Of a stretch of DNA of 48,514 bases, positions 8,771-18,294 are shown piece by piece; the stretch's first letter is position 1, and each line of letters starts with the position of its first letter. The notes beneath the pieces were generated by a model. The model did no database searches. It saw only the letters and a program-made list of their open reading frames with translations, and was not told where the DNA came from. The DNA is taken from positions 1-48,514 of the forward strand of contig JAEWLC010000022.1 of assembly GCA_023393475.1 (NCBI GenBank), in the 5' to 3' direction. Source of the stretch: Pseudomonadota bacterium. GTDB lineage: Bacteria > Pseudomonadota > Alphaproteobacteria > Rhizobiales > Devosiaceae. The position numbers were made by a program, and so were the translations under genes.

Positions 8771-9751
8771 TTACGCCGTGCTTTCCTCGAGCACTTTCAC
8801 CTTGGGCTTCTCCTTGCGCGTGAACAGCCACACGCCGCCCAGCACCAGCGCCGTCCCGAGCGCATGCCAGACCGTGAACGCCTCGCCGAGGATGAAGATC
8901 GCGAGCCCCACCGTCACCAGCGGCGAGATGTTGCCGATGATGGCGGTGCGCTCCGGCCCGATCAGCCCGATCGCCCCCGAGATGCAGTAGGCCGGCACCA
9001 CGGTCGAGATCGTCCCGATCGCCAGCATCAGCATGAACCCGTTTCCGGTCACGGCCAGAGCCCCGACCGGGTGCGTGGCGAGGAAGTGGATGATCACCGC
9101 CGGACCCGCTGCGCTCATCGCGATCGAGGTGAAGAGCTCCGCCCCCAGCCTGTCGATCAGCGGCTTCGCCATGATCTGGTAGGCCGCATAGGCAATGGCC
9201 GAGCCGAACACCAGCGCCGAGCCGAGCAGCACATCTTCGCCCTCGATGCCGATATCGTGCGCAAAGATCAGCGCGATGCCGAAATAGCTGATCACCAGTG
9301 CCGCCAGCATCGGACCGGTGATTCTGCGCTTGAAGAACACCGCCCCAAACAGGACGACGAAGAACGGATAGGTGAGGAGGATCAGCCGGTCGAGCTGCGC
9401 CGAGATGTAGCCCAGCGCGGCGAAATCGAGATAGCTCGCCACGTAGTAGCCGATGACGCCGACACCCAGTGTCTGCGCCAGCACCGACCAGGTGAGCAGT
9501 GGCGGTGCGCCGGCGGGCATTGCCGCAAGCTTGCGCCGATAGGTGATGATACCGACGGTGAGGAAGATCGGCACCGCGACGATCATCCGCCAGGCGAGCG
9601 TCGTCACCGGGTCGATACCCTCGGCCAGCGCCAGCTTGATGACGATGCCCTTGGTGGCGAAGAACGCCGCCCCCGCCAGCGCCAGCACGAAGCCGGCCCA
9701 CGCGTAGTTGCGGTAGTCGAAGCGGGTGGAAGACGCAGTCTCGGAAGACAT
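8771..9751 (-). CDS. EamA/DMT-superfamily transporter
   Basis: This is an inner-membrane protein of 326 aa from the ATG at 9751 (MSSETASSTRF). The frame is open further upstream to 9901, but the added residues look non-coding. About ten hydrophobic segments form two EamA repeats, with conserved features such as a WRM stretch after helix 2 and GEAFTVW near the last helix pair. The family exports small metabolites; the substrate is unknown. The ribosome binding site is weak (CTGGAC). Confidence 0.85.
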   Translation of the reverse strand: MSSETASSTRFDYRNYAWAGFVLALAGAAFFATKGIVIKLALAEGIDPVTTLAWRMIVAVPIFLTVGIITYRRKLAAMPAGAPPLLTWSVLAQTLGVGVIGYYVASYLDFAALGYISAQLDRLILLTYPFFVVLFGAVFFKRRITGPMLAALVISYFGIALIFAHDIGIEGEDVLLGSALVFGSAIAYAAYQIMAKPLIDRLGAELFTSIAMSAAGPAVIIHFLATHPVGALAVTGNGFMLMLAIGTISTVVPAYCISGAIGLIGPERTAIIGNISPLVTVGLAIFILGEAFTVWHALGTALVLGGVWLFTRKEKPKVKVLEESTA

Positions 9752-9977
9752 TTGGCGGGTCCAGTTTGGGCCCTGCCACCAGATCACCGGATCATCCGCG
9801 CCTGATGGCGGGGCCGGTGAGCGTCGAAGGGTCAGATGCGAGCCGTCGCGTCCCGGTCCCCGGAGGGCCGAAGGCAGATTTTGCCAATAATTAGGATGCA
9901 AGCGGACATGGCGGGATAGGTACGCTCGCGCCCCGATCCTGTAAAGGCAGACGAACGGTGAACAATGCGTTCGCCGC

Positions 9978-10904
9978 TCACGCCCGGGGATGCGCCGCGC
10001 GGTAGGCGTCGAGCAACCGCTCGGTATCGACGGCGGTGTAGATCTGCGTCGTCGACAGCGACGCGTGGCCGAGCAGTTCCTGGATCGTCCTCAGATCCCC
10101 ACCCTTGCCGAGCAGGTGCGTCGCAAAGCTGTGCCTCAGCGCATGCGGCGTCGCCGATGGCGGCAGCCCCAGCGCCCCTCGCAACTGCTGCATGCGGAGC
10201 TGGATCAGGCGTGGCGACAGCACCCCGCCCTTCTTGCCGCGGAACACAGGCTCATCCACCCCGGGCTTGTACGGCGAGAGCGCCAAGTAGCTGTCGATCG
10301 CCTGCCGGACGGCGGCGATCAGCGGCACCAGCCGCGTTCGTCCGCCCTTGCCCGTAACCCGCAGGGCGCTGGCCTCGAGGTCGGCCCTCGTCACCGCCAG
10401 CGCTTCCGAGATGCGCAACCCCGCCCCATAGCAGAGCGAGATCACCGCCATGTCACGCGCCGCGATCCACGGCGTCTCCTCGAGTTCGTCGGTGGTTCGG
10501 ATCGTCGCCTTCGCCTCGAGCACCGTCAACGCCTTGGGAAGGCCCCGCGTCTGCTTCGGCGTGCGAATGGTGTTGAGCGCCTCGGTGGCCAGCACCCCCT
10601 CGCGCTCGAGGAAACCGAAGAAACCCTTGATCGCCGACAGTTCCCGCGCCAGCGAGCGCGAACCCAGCCCGTCGTTGCGGCGCGATGCGAGAAAGGCGCG
10701 CACATCCGCCGCCCGCATCGTGCGAAGCATCTCCAGCGATGCCTCCCCGCCCATATGCCCGCACAGAAAGCGCACGAACTGCCCGAGATCGGAGGCATAG
10801 GCCTCGAGCGTCCTTGGTGCCAACCGTCGCACCGCCCCGAGCTCGCGCTGCCAGTTGGCGAACTGAGCCGAGAGAGCTGCGTCGGAGAACATCGCGTAGG
10901 TCAT
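9978..10904 (-). CDS. xerC: Tyrosine recombinase, XerC-like
   Basis: Site-specific recombinases of this type resolve chromosome dimers at dif together with a partner and FtsK. The 308-aa protein has an N-terminal SAM-like core-binding domain (about 10-105) and a catalytic domain with the full set Arg164 (GLRISE), Lys186 (TGKGG), His254 and Arg257 (HALRH), His280 (LGHAS) and Tyr289. It lies in the conserved lpdA-xerC-priA neighbourhood rather than beside an integrated element. XerC versus XerD cannot be decided with certainty by eye. The ribosome binding site is weak; an ATG four codons downstream is an alternative. Confidence 0.9.
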   Translation of the reverse strand: MTYAMFSDAALSAQFANWQRELGAVRRLAPRTLEAYASDLGQFVRFLCGHMGGEASLEMLRTMRAADVRAFLASRRNDGLGSRSLARELSAIKGFFGFLEREGVLATEALNTIRTPKQTRGLPKALTVLEAKATIRTTDELEETPWIAARDMAVISLCYGAGLRISEALAVTRADLEASALRVTGKGGRTRLVPLIAAVRQAIDSYLALSPYKPGVDEPVFRGKKGGVLSPRLIQLRMQQLRGALGLPPSATPHALRHSFATHLLGKGGDLRTIQELLGHASLSTTQIYTAVDTERLLDAYRAAHPRA

Positions 10905-11051
10905 GTCGCAACCCTAGGCGCGTCCGCTTAGCACTTCGCTAACCTCTGGCCGCAGGGCCGATTAGAGCATTATTAAGTATAGTTTGCTCATTGTTGCTGC
11001 GAGGCAGGGTGGCAACGCCGCCAAGCCAAAATTGTTTCTGGGGGCTATTTC

Positions 11052-12041
11052 ATGAATAACCGCATACTGGCGCCGGGCCTGGCGCTCGCGCTGCTTTGCT
11101 CGACCGCAATTCCCGCCGTGGCCGCCGATCTCGGCGCCACCGATGACACCGCCTTCGGCGGCATCACCTTCTGGGGCGGCGCCGGCATCGCCTATATCGA
11201 GGCGAACGAATATGTCTACGCCGGCAGCGGTTCATCCGACGTCATGAGCCAGCTGATCTGGCAGAGCACCGCGCCGGTCCTTTCCGGTGGCTTCGACGTC
11301 GCGCTTCCCGAAGGCTGGACCGCCAAGGGCACCATGCAGGTCGCCCTCGCCGGCGACAGCTACATGGAAGACTACGACTGGTTCGGCCCGGACTTCGTCA
11401 GCTACGATGCCGACGACTGGACCCACCGCTCGCAGCACACCGACACCAACCTCGATTGGTACTTCAACGGCAGCCTGTTGGTCGGCCATGACTTCGCGCT
11501 CGGCGAGGGCGTCAAGGTCAACCTCAACGGTGGCTTCAAATACACCGACGTTCAGTGGACCGCCTTCGGCGGCACCTATGTCTATAGCGGCATGGAGGGC
11601 GATCTTCCGGGCAACTATCACGGCTATGTCGGCAGCTTCCCCGATGGCGAAAAGGGCATCACCTATCGCCAGAGCTTCCCCGCCCTTGTGGCCGGCGCCG
11701 ATTTCGAGGCCGAGCTCGATGCTCTGACTCTATCGGCCGGCGTGCAGGGCGGCTTCACGGTCTACGGCACCGGCGACGACCATCACTGGATGCGCGACCT
11801 CAACTTCATCGACACGCTCGAGTCGGCGCCGCTCGTGGCGGCGCATGCCGCGGCCGAGGTCGAAGTGATCGAAGGGATGACCATCTTCGCCCAGGGCACC
11901 ATCGAGAAGGTGTTCACGGCACGCGGCGACACCGACACCTACGACATTCCCACCGACGACTACATCGAGTCCTACTCCGATGCTGCCGGCGGCGATCTCT
12001 TCGCCGCCAGCCTCTCGCTCGGCCTCAAGGGCACGTTCTAG
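11052..12041 (+). CDS. Omptin-family outer-membrane aspartyl protease
   Basis: Omptins (OmpT, Pla, PgtE) are ten-stranded outer-membrane barrels that cleave peptides and proteins outside the cell and need LPS for activity. This 329-aa protein has a signal peptide cut near residue 25 (AVA-AD). It carries the family signature from SQLIWQS to MEDYDW, including Asp107 and Asp109, equivalent to OmpT Asp83/Asp85. Asp243 and His245 in GDDHHW match OmpT Asp210/His212. Segments GGTYVYSG and GSFPDGEKGITYRQ also match OmpT, and the C-terminal phenylalanine suits BAM insertion. It starts a plus-strand block of four exported proteins. The upstream region is AT-rich with a possible -10 TATAGT at 10978. Confidence 0.93.
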   Translation: MNNRILAPGLALALLCSTAIPAVAADLGATDDTAFGGITFWGGAGIAYIEANEYVYAGSGSSDVMSQLIWQSTAPVLSGGFDVALPEGWTAKGTMQVALAGDSYMEDYDWFGPDFVSYDADDWTHRSQHTDTNLDWYFNGSLLVGHDFALGEGVKVNLNGGFKYTDVQWTAFGGTYVYSGMEGDLPGNYHGYVGSFPDGEKGITYRQSFPALVAGADFEAELDALTLSAGVQGGFTVYGTGDDHHWMRDLNFIDTLESAPLVAAHAAAEVEVIEGMTIFAQGTIEKVFTARGDTDTYDIPTDDYIESYSDAAGGDLFAASLSLGLKGTF

Positions 12042-12161
12042 CCAAGTCAGCCGGGCCGGTGTTGCCAATCCGCATCACCGGCCCGCTTGCCTGCGCCTGA
12101 AGCGGACACGCGCCCGTGAAGCGCCTTCCGTCTGCCGCAATTGAGACCATATCGGCGGGTG

Positions 12162-12482
12162 ATGCATCGCCTGCTTTCCATCCTGATGATCTGCCTCGCG
12201 CTCCTGGCCCTGGTCAGCCCGAGCGTCGCAACTGGTCTTTGCGTTGCGCATGGCGGCCTGCCGGTCGCTGCCGCGCCGGCCGATGGAAACCCGGTGCAGT
12301 TGCCCAATCCCTGCGAGATGCAGGGTGGAAAACGCATCCTCCCTCCGGAGCCGGGCTTCACCCGCACTTCGGTCGAAGTGCCCCGCGCCACCCGTGCGCA
12401 GTGGGCCCGCGGCCTCGCCGACCAGCCCCTGCTCGACGGACTTGTCCCCGCCGCGGAACTTCCGCCGCCCCGGCTCGGTTAA
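12162..12482 (+). CDS. Small secreted protein, unknown function
   Basis: I do not recognise this 106-aa protein. It begins MHRLLSILMICLALLALV, a clear signal peptide with likely cleavage at SVA near residue 23. The mature part is proline-rich with two cysteines. High third-position GC supports a real gene. The start is uncertain: ATG at 12162 has GGCGGG very close, and a TTG at 12141 in frame is the alternative. It is 65 bp before the L,D-transpeptidase gene on the same strand and may be co-transcribed with it. Confidence 0.65.
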   Translation: MHRLLSILMICLALLALVSPSVATGLCVAHGGLPVAAAPADGNPVQLPNPCEMQGGKRILPPEPGFTRTSVEVPRATRAQWARGLADQPLLDGLVPAAELPPPRLG

Positions 12483-12547
12483 CAGCCCCGTCATCCGCCC
12501 TTCCCAGAAGACCGCAGCGGCCTCGCGCCGCTCCTGAGACATTTGCC

Positions 12548-13213
12548 ATGACTGAACTTCTCATCGGCCGCCGCGCCCTCCTCACCGGCGCCGCCAGCCT
12601 CGCCGCCCTGACGCTCGCCGGTTGCGCCACCAATGGCGCCACCACGCTCAAGGCCGAAACGCCCCGCATCCCTGACGACGTGCTGTCCATGTATGCCGCG
12701 CTGCCCAACGAGCGCTTCCCGATTCCGGCGCCCCGCATCGACCTCATGGAGCCGCAGTTCTGGCGCCAGGTCGTCTCCGATCCCACCGGCGAGCGCCCGG
12801 GCACCATCGTCGTCGATACGGCCAACCGCTTCCTCTACCTGACCCGCGACGACGGCATGGCCGTCCGCTACGGCGTCGGCATCGGCCGCGACGGCTTCAC
12901 CTGGTCGGGCCGCGGCGTCGTCCAGTACAAGCGCGAATGGCCCACCTGGACGCCGCCCAGCGAGATGATCGACCGCCAGCCCGAGCTCGAGCCGTATCGC
13001 CACGGCATGCCGCCCAGCATCGACAACCCGCTCGGCGCGCGGGCGCTCTACATCTTCAAGGATGGCCGCGACACCATCTACCGCATCCATGGTGCGGGCG
13101 ATGCCCGCACCATCGGCAAGGCGATCTCCTCGGGCTGCGTCCGGCTGCTGCACCAGGACGTCATCGACCTGTTCGAGCGCGTGCCGAACGGCACGCCCAT
13201 TGTCGTCGTTTGA
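12548..13213 (+). CDS. L,D-transpeptidase lipoprotein (YkuD domain)
   Basis: The enzyme makes 3-3 peptidoglycan crosslinks or attaches proteins to peptidoglycan in the periplasm. The 221-aa protein starts with a twin-arginine-like segment (IGRRALLTG), a hydrophobic stretch and the lipobox TLAGC (Cys26), so it is probably a lipoprotein. The YkuD domain occupies the C-terminal two thirds with His181 (IHG) and the nucleophile Cys197 in SSGCVR. It sits in the envelope block with omptin and two small secreted proteins. Confidence 0.93.
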   Translation: MTELLIGRRALLTGAASLAALTLAGCATNGATTLKAETPRIPDDVLSMYAALPNERFPIPAPRIDLMEPQFWRQVVSDPTGERPGTIVVDTANRFLYLTRDDGMAVRYGVGIGRDGFTWSGRGVVQYKREWPTWTPPSEMIDRQPELEPYRHGMPPSIDNPLGARALYIFKDGRDTIYRIHGAGDARTIGKAISSGCVRLLHQDVIDLFERVPNGTPIVVV

Positions 13214-13351
13214 GGCAGAATCGCGAGCAAATGCAGCGACATAGCTGAATCCTGCCTGAACGTACCCGTTGGGCCCGGTTCAACATCGCCCTTCTAGAAG
13301 CCGCGGCACACGCCGGCACGGCCGGTCCGTTTCTTTAGGGAATTTCACACT

Positions 13352-13561
13352 ATGAAGAAGTTCGTTGCCCTGCTGCTCGTCAGCGCCACCCTCGTCGCTT
13401 CCGCCCCGGCCTTCGCTGTGGACACCTCGATCTCGGCCCTCTGCGGCCCCGAGGGTGCGGAAGCCTACAAGCGTCCGGGTGGCTATTGCGAGCAGATCGC
13501 GGCCAACCAGTCGCTGGTCGAGAACGAGAAGGACTACCCCTGGTACGACATCGTCGACTGA
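13352..13561 (+). CDS. Small secreted protein (69 aa), unknown function
   Basis: The gene has AGGGA upstream of its ATG and encodes a signal peptide with likely cleavage after AFA near residue 22. The mature part of about 47 residues contains two cysteines and ends PWYDIVD. An intrinsic terminator follows at 22 bp, which supports an expressed unit. No family is recognised. Confidence 0.75.
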   Translation: MKKFVALLLVSATLVASAPAFAVDTSISALCGPEGAEAYKRPGGYCEQIAANQSLVENEKDYPWYDIVD

Positions 13562-13583
13562 TCCGCTAACGCCGATCAAAGAG

Positions 13584-13620
13584 AGAAGGGGCCCGCCGAA
13601 TGGCGAGCCCCTTCTGTTTT
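13584..13620 (+). terminator. Rho-independent terminator
   Basis: The perfect 9-bp stem AGAAGGGGC (13584-13592) / GCCCCTTCT (13607-13615) is followed by GTTTT. It ends the plus-strand envelope block and, being nearly symmetric, may also act on the convergent odhB transcript, whose stop is at 13640. Confidence 0.9.
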
Positions 13621-13639
13621 GTCACGCTGTTCGGCCCAA

Positions 13640-14992
<1,353 letters not shown>

Positions 14993-15140
14993 CAGTTACG
15001 GTCCTTCAACTTGCCGCATCGGAGCAGGATCGGAAGAGTCATCTCTTGCGGTGCGATCCTGCAACCACTTCGTTCCAGGTGGCAACTGCGGCCACCCGCT
15101 TGTCCAGTCGAATGGCGGGGATATCGCCCCGCCATCACTC
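14993..15140 (-). other. Hairpin-rich spacer between sucA and odhB
   Basis: Three inverted repeats fill this spacer. ATGGCGGGG/CCCCGCCAT (15112-15135) is perfect with a 6-nt loop and starts 5 nt after the sucA stop. GGTGGC/GCCACC lies at 15078-15096. GCAGGATCG/CGATCCTGC (15024-15062) encloses an inner AAGAG/CTCTT stem. A 47-codon frame begins at ATG 15135, directly after AGGAG, and ends in a TGATG overlap with the odhB start; it may couple translation, but its peptide looks like translated repeat rather than a protein. Confidence 0.6.
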
Positions 15141-18137
15141 CTACTTCGCCAGCGCCTGCTCGAGGAACTGCTGCAACTCCTGCAGGTGCTTGCGCATCAG
15201 GCCCGTCGCCGTCGCCGCCGAAGCCGCGCGGCCGGCATAGATCGGGCGCTCGCCGCCGCGACCCATCTGGTCCAGAACCCAGTCGATATAGGGCTGCACG
15301 AACGCCCAGGCGCCCATGTTCTTGGGCTCTTCCTGGCACCAGTAGATTTCGGCGTTCTTGAACCGGTTGAGCTCGTCGAGCAGCGCCTTGGCCGGGAACG
15401 GGTAGAGCTGCTCGATGCGGAGCAGGTACACATCGTTGATGCCGCGCTTCTCGCGCTCTTCGAGCAGGTCGTAGTAGACCTTGCCCGAGCACAGCACGAC
15501 GCGACGGATGTCGCTGTCCGGCACCAGCTTGATCGAGGTCTTCGGCACGCCCGGAGCCTCGGCATCGTCCCAGAGCAGGCGATGGAAGGTCGAATCCGGC
15601 CCGAACTCCACCAGCCCCGACACCGCCTTCTTGTGGCGCAGCAGGGACTTCGGCGTCATCAGGATCAGCGGCTTGCGGAAGTCGCGCTTCATCTGCCGGC
15701 GCAGGATGTGGAAGTAGTTCGCCGGCGTCGTGCAGTTGGCGACCTGCATGTTGTCCTCGGCGCAGAGCTGCAGGTAGCGCTCGAGGCGGGCCGACGAGTG
15801 CTCCGGCCCCTGGCCCTCATAGCCATGCGGCAGCAGCATCACGAGGCCACTCATGCGGAACCACTTGCGCTCGCCCGACGAGATGAACTGGTCGACCACC
15901 ACCTGGGCGCCGTTGGCGAAATCGCCGAACTGGGCTTCCCACAGCGTCAGCGTGTTCGGCTCGGCCAGCGAGTAGCCGTACTCGAAGCCCAGCACCGCCT
16001 CTTCCGAGAGCATCGAATTGATGACCTCGTAGCGCTCCTGCGTATCGGAGACGTTGTTGAGCGGCGTGTAGGTCTCGTTGTCCTTTTCCTGGTCGTTCAG
16101 CACCGAGTGGCGCTGGCTGAACGTGCCGCGCTCGACGTCCTGGCCGGAAAGGCGAACCGGATGGCCTTCCGTCAGCAGCGAGCCGAAGGCCAGCGCTTCG
16201 CCGGTCGCCCAGTCGATGCCCTCGCCCGATTCGATCGCGGCAAGCCGGTTGTCCATGAAGCGCTTCACCGTCTTGTGGACGTTGAAGCCAGCCGGCACCG
16301 TGGTCAGGCGCTCGCCCATCTTCACGAGGTCGGCCACGGGCATGCCGGTCTCGCCACGACGCGGCCCCTCGACATCGGCGCGCTTCAGTTCCTTCCACAC
16401 GCCGTCGAGCCAGTCGGTCTTGTTCGGGCGGAAATCCTGCCCGGCCTCGAACTCGGTCTCGAGATGCTGGCGCCAGTCGGCCCTCAGCTTCTCGACGTCG
16501 TCACCGGTGACGAGGCCCTCCGAGATGAGCCGCTTGGAGTAAATGTCCAGCGTTGTCTCGTGGCCGCGGATCTTCGAGTACATCAGCGGCTGGGTGAAGC
16601 TCGGCTCGTCGCCTTCGTTGTGACCGAAGCGGCGGTAGCAGAACATGTCGATGACGACGGGCTTGCCGAAGCGCTGCCGGAACTCGGTCGCGACCTTCGA
16701 CACATAGACCACCGCTTCCGGATCGTCGCCGTTCACATGGAACACCGGCGCCTCGATCATCTTGGCCACATCGGTCGGATAGGGCGAAGAGCGCGAATAC
16801 ATCGGCGCCGTGGTGAAGCCGATCTGGTTGTTGATGACGAAGTGAATCGAACCGCCGGTGCGGTGACCCTTGAGACCCGACAGTCCCAGGCACTCGGCGA
16901 TCACGCCCTGGCCGGCAAAGGCGGCATCGCCATGCAGCAGCAGCGGCAGCACCACCGAGCGGTCGGTCTGGCGCGTATCGGCGATGAACTTGCCGTCGAC
17001 GGCCGAACGCTGGTCCTGCTTGGCGCGGGCCTTGCCCAGCACCACCGGATCGACGATCTCGAGATGCGAGGGGTTGGCGGTCAGCGACAGGTGGACGTTG
17101 TTGCCGTCGAACTCGCGGTCGGCCGAAGCACCGAGGTGGTACTTCACGTCGCCCGAACCCTCGACTTCCTCGGGATAGAAGGCGCCGCCCTTGAACTCGT
17201 GGAACAGCGCGCGATGCGGCTTCGCCAGCACCTGGGTGAGGACGTTCAGCCGGCCGCGATGCGCCATGCCGAGCACGATGTCCTTCACGCCCAGCGCGCC
17301 GCCGCGCTTGATGATCTGCTCGAGCGCCGGGATCAGCGCTTCCGAGCCATCGAGGCCGAAGCGCTTGGTGCCGGTGAACTTGACGTCGAGGAACTTCTCG
17401 AAGCCCTCGGCCTCGACCAGCTTGTTGAGGATCGCCTTCTTGCCCTCGGGCGTGAACTTGATCTCCTTGTCCGGCCCTTCCATGCGCTCCTGGATCCACT
17501 GCTTGGCTTCCGGATCGGAGATATGCATGAACTCGACGCCGACCGTGGAGCAGTAGGTCCGCTTCAGGATGTCGAGCATCTGGGGGATGGTCGCGTATTC
17601 GAGCCCCAGGTAGTTGTCGATGAAGATCTTGCGTCCGTAATCGGCCTCGGTGAAGCCGTAGGCGCTCGGCGCCAGTTCCGGCGCCGGATCGTCGGCCTTC
17701 ATCTGCAGCGGATCGAGATCGGCATGCAGGTGCCCGCGCATGCGGTAGGCGCGGATCATCATGATCGCGTGGATCGAGTCGCGCGTCGCCTGCAGCACGT
17801 CGATCGCGCTCGGCGCCGGTGCCTTCTCGGCCTTGGCCTTTTCGACCACCGCCTTCTGCACTTTGAGCTGAATCTCGCCCCAGTTGCCGTCGAGCGCCGA
17901 CACCAGCTCGCCATTGGCGCTCTGCGGCCAGTCGCTGCGGGCCCAGCTCGGGCCCTCGGCGTTCTTCTCGATGTCCTGGGGGGCGTCTTCAAGACGACCG
18001 AAATACGACGCCCAGGTCGGGTCGATCGAATTTGGATCGGTCTTGTAGCGGGCGTATAGCCCTTCGATATAGTCGGCGTTGCCGCCGTAGAGGAAAGAAG
18101 AGAGCAAGAACTGTTCGTTCTTTTCTTGTCGGGTCAT
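15141..18137 (-). CDS. sucA: 2-oxoglutarate dehydrogenase E1
   Basis: E1 is the thiamine-diphosphate-dependent decarboxylase of the 2-oxoglutarate dehydrogenase complex. At 998 aa it has normal length. The N-terminus (NADYIEGLYARYK) is the usual E2-contact region, the ThDP/Mg site is around the GDDPEAV to GHNEGDEP segment in the middle, and the C-terminal transketolase-type pyrimidine-binding domain follows. The ATG has no good Shine-Dalgarno sequence: only GACGGAT separates it from a GC-rich hairpin ending 7 nt upstream. It lies between sucD and odhB on the same strand. Confidence 0.98.
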   Translation of the reverse strand: MTRQEKNEQFLLSSFLYGGNADYIEGLYARYKTDPNSIDPTWASYFGRLEDAPQDIEKNAEGPSWARSDWPQSANGELVSALDGNWGEIQLKVQKAVVEKAKAEKAPAPSAIDVLQATRDSIHAIMMIRAYRMRGHLHADLDPLQMKADDPAPELAPSAYGFTEADYGRKIFIDNYLGLEYATIPQMLDILKRTYCSTVGVEFMHISDPEAKQWIQERMEGPDKEIKFTPEGKKAILNKLVEAEGFEKFLDVKFTGTKRFGLDGSEALIPALEQIIKRGGALGVKDIVLGMAHRGRLNVLTQVLAKPHRALFHEFKGGAFYPEEVEGSGDVKYHLGASADREFDGNNVHLSLTANPSHLEIVDPVVLGKARAKQDQRSAVDGKFIADTRQTDRSVVLPLLLHGDAAFAGQGVIAECLGLSGLKGHRTGGSIHFVINNQIGFTTAPMYSRSSPYPTDVAKMIEAPVFHVNGDDPEAVVYVSKVATEFRQRFGKPVVIDMFCYRRFGHNEGDEPSFTQPLMYSKIRGHETTLDIYSKRLISEGLVTGDDVEKLRADWRQHLETEFEAGQDFRPNKTDWLDGVWKELKRADVEGPRRGETGMPVADLVKMGERLTTVPAGFNVHKTVKRFMDNRLAAIESGEGIDWATGEALAFGSLLTEGHPVRLSGQDVERGTFSQRHSVLNDQEKDNETYTPLNNVSDTQERYEVINSMLSEEAVLGFEYGYSLAEPNTLTLWEAQFGDFANGAQVVVDQFISSGERKWFRMSGLVMLLPHGYEGQGPEHSSARLERYLQLCAEDNMQVANCTTPANYFHILRRQMKRDFRKPLILMTPKSLLRHKKAVSGLVEFGPDSTFHRLLWDDAEAPGVPKTSIKLVPDSDIRRVVLCSGKVYYDLLEEREKRGINDVYLLRIEQLYPFPAKALLDELNRFKNAEIYWCQEEPKNMGAWAFVQPYIDWVLDQMGRGGERPIYAGRAASAATATGLMRKHLQELQQFLEQALAK

Positions 18138-18294
18138 ATCCGTCGCGGGGCGTTGACCCCGCCATCCTTCTCAAAACGCCCGGGAAGATGCTCGACCGGG
18201 CCAGCATGCACGGGCCTAGATGCCCGTTAAGTCCTTTGTTTGACGTTAAGGCGCGGAATGTTCCCGCGCCTCACATCCGTTCGTGACCCTCGCC
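18138..18294 (-). other. Structured spacer between sucD and sucA
   Basis: Three perfect inverted repeats lie here: AGGCGCGG/CCGCGCCT (18249-18271), ACGGGC/GCCCGT (18210-18227) and GCGGGG/CCCCGC (18145-18162). The last ends 7 nt before the sucA ATG, where the ribosome binding site should be, and shares its GATGGCGGGG arm with the hairpin just after sucA. It may control translation or stability of the sucA part of the transcript. I see no intrinsic terminator with a T-tract. Confidence 0.6.

Noticed and set aside
9978..10904. The tyrosine recombinase as the integrase of a mobile element
   Set aside because: It resembles XerC, sits in a conserved chromosomal neighbourhood, and there are no phage genes, att repeats or adjacent tRNA.
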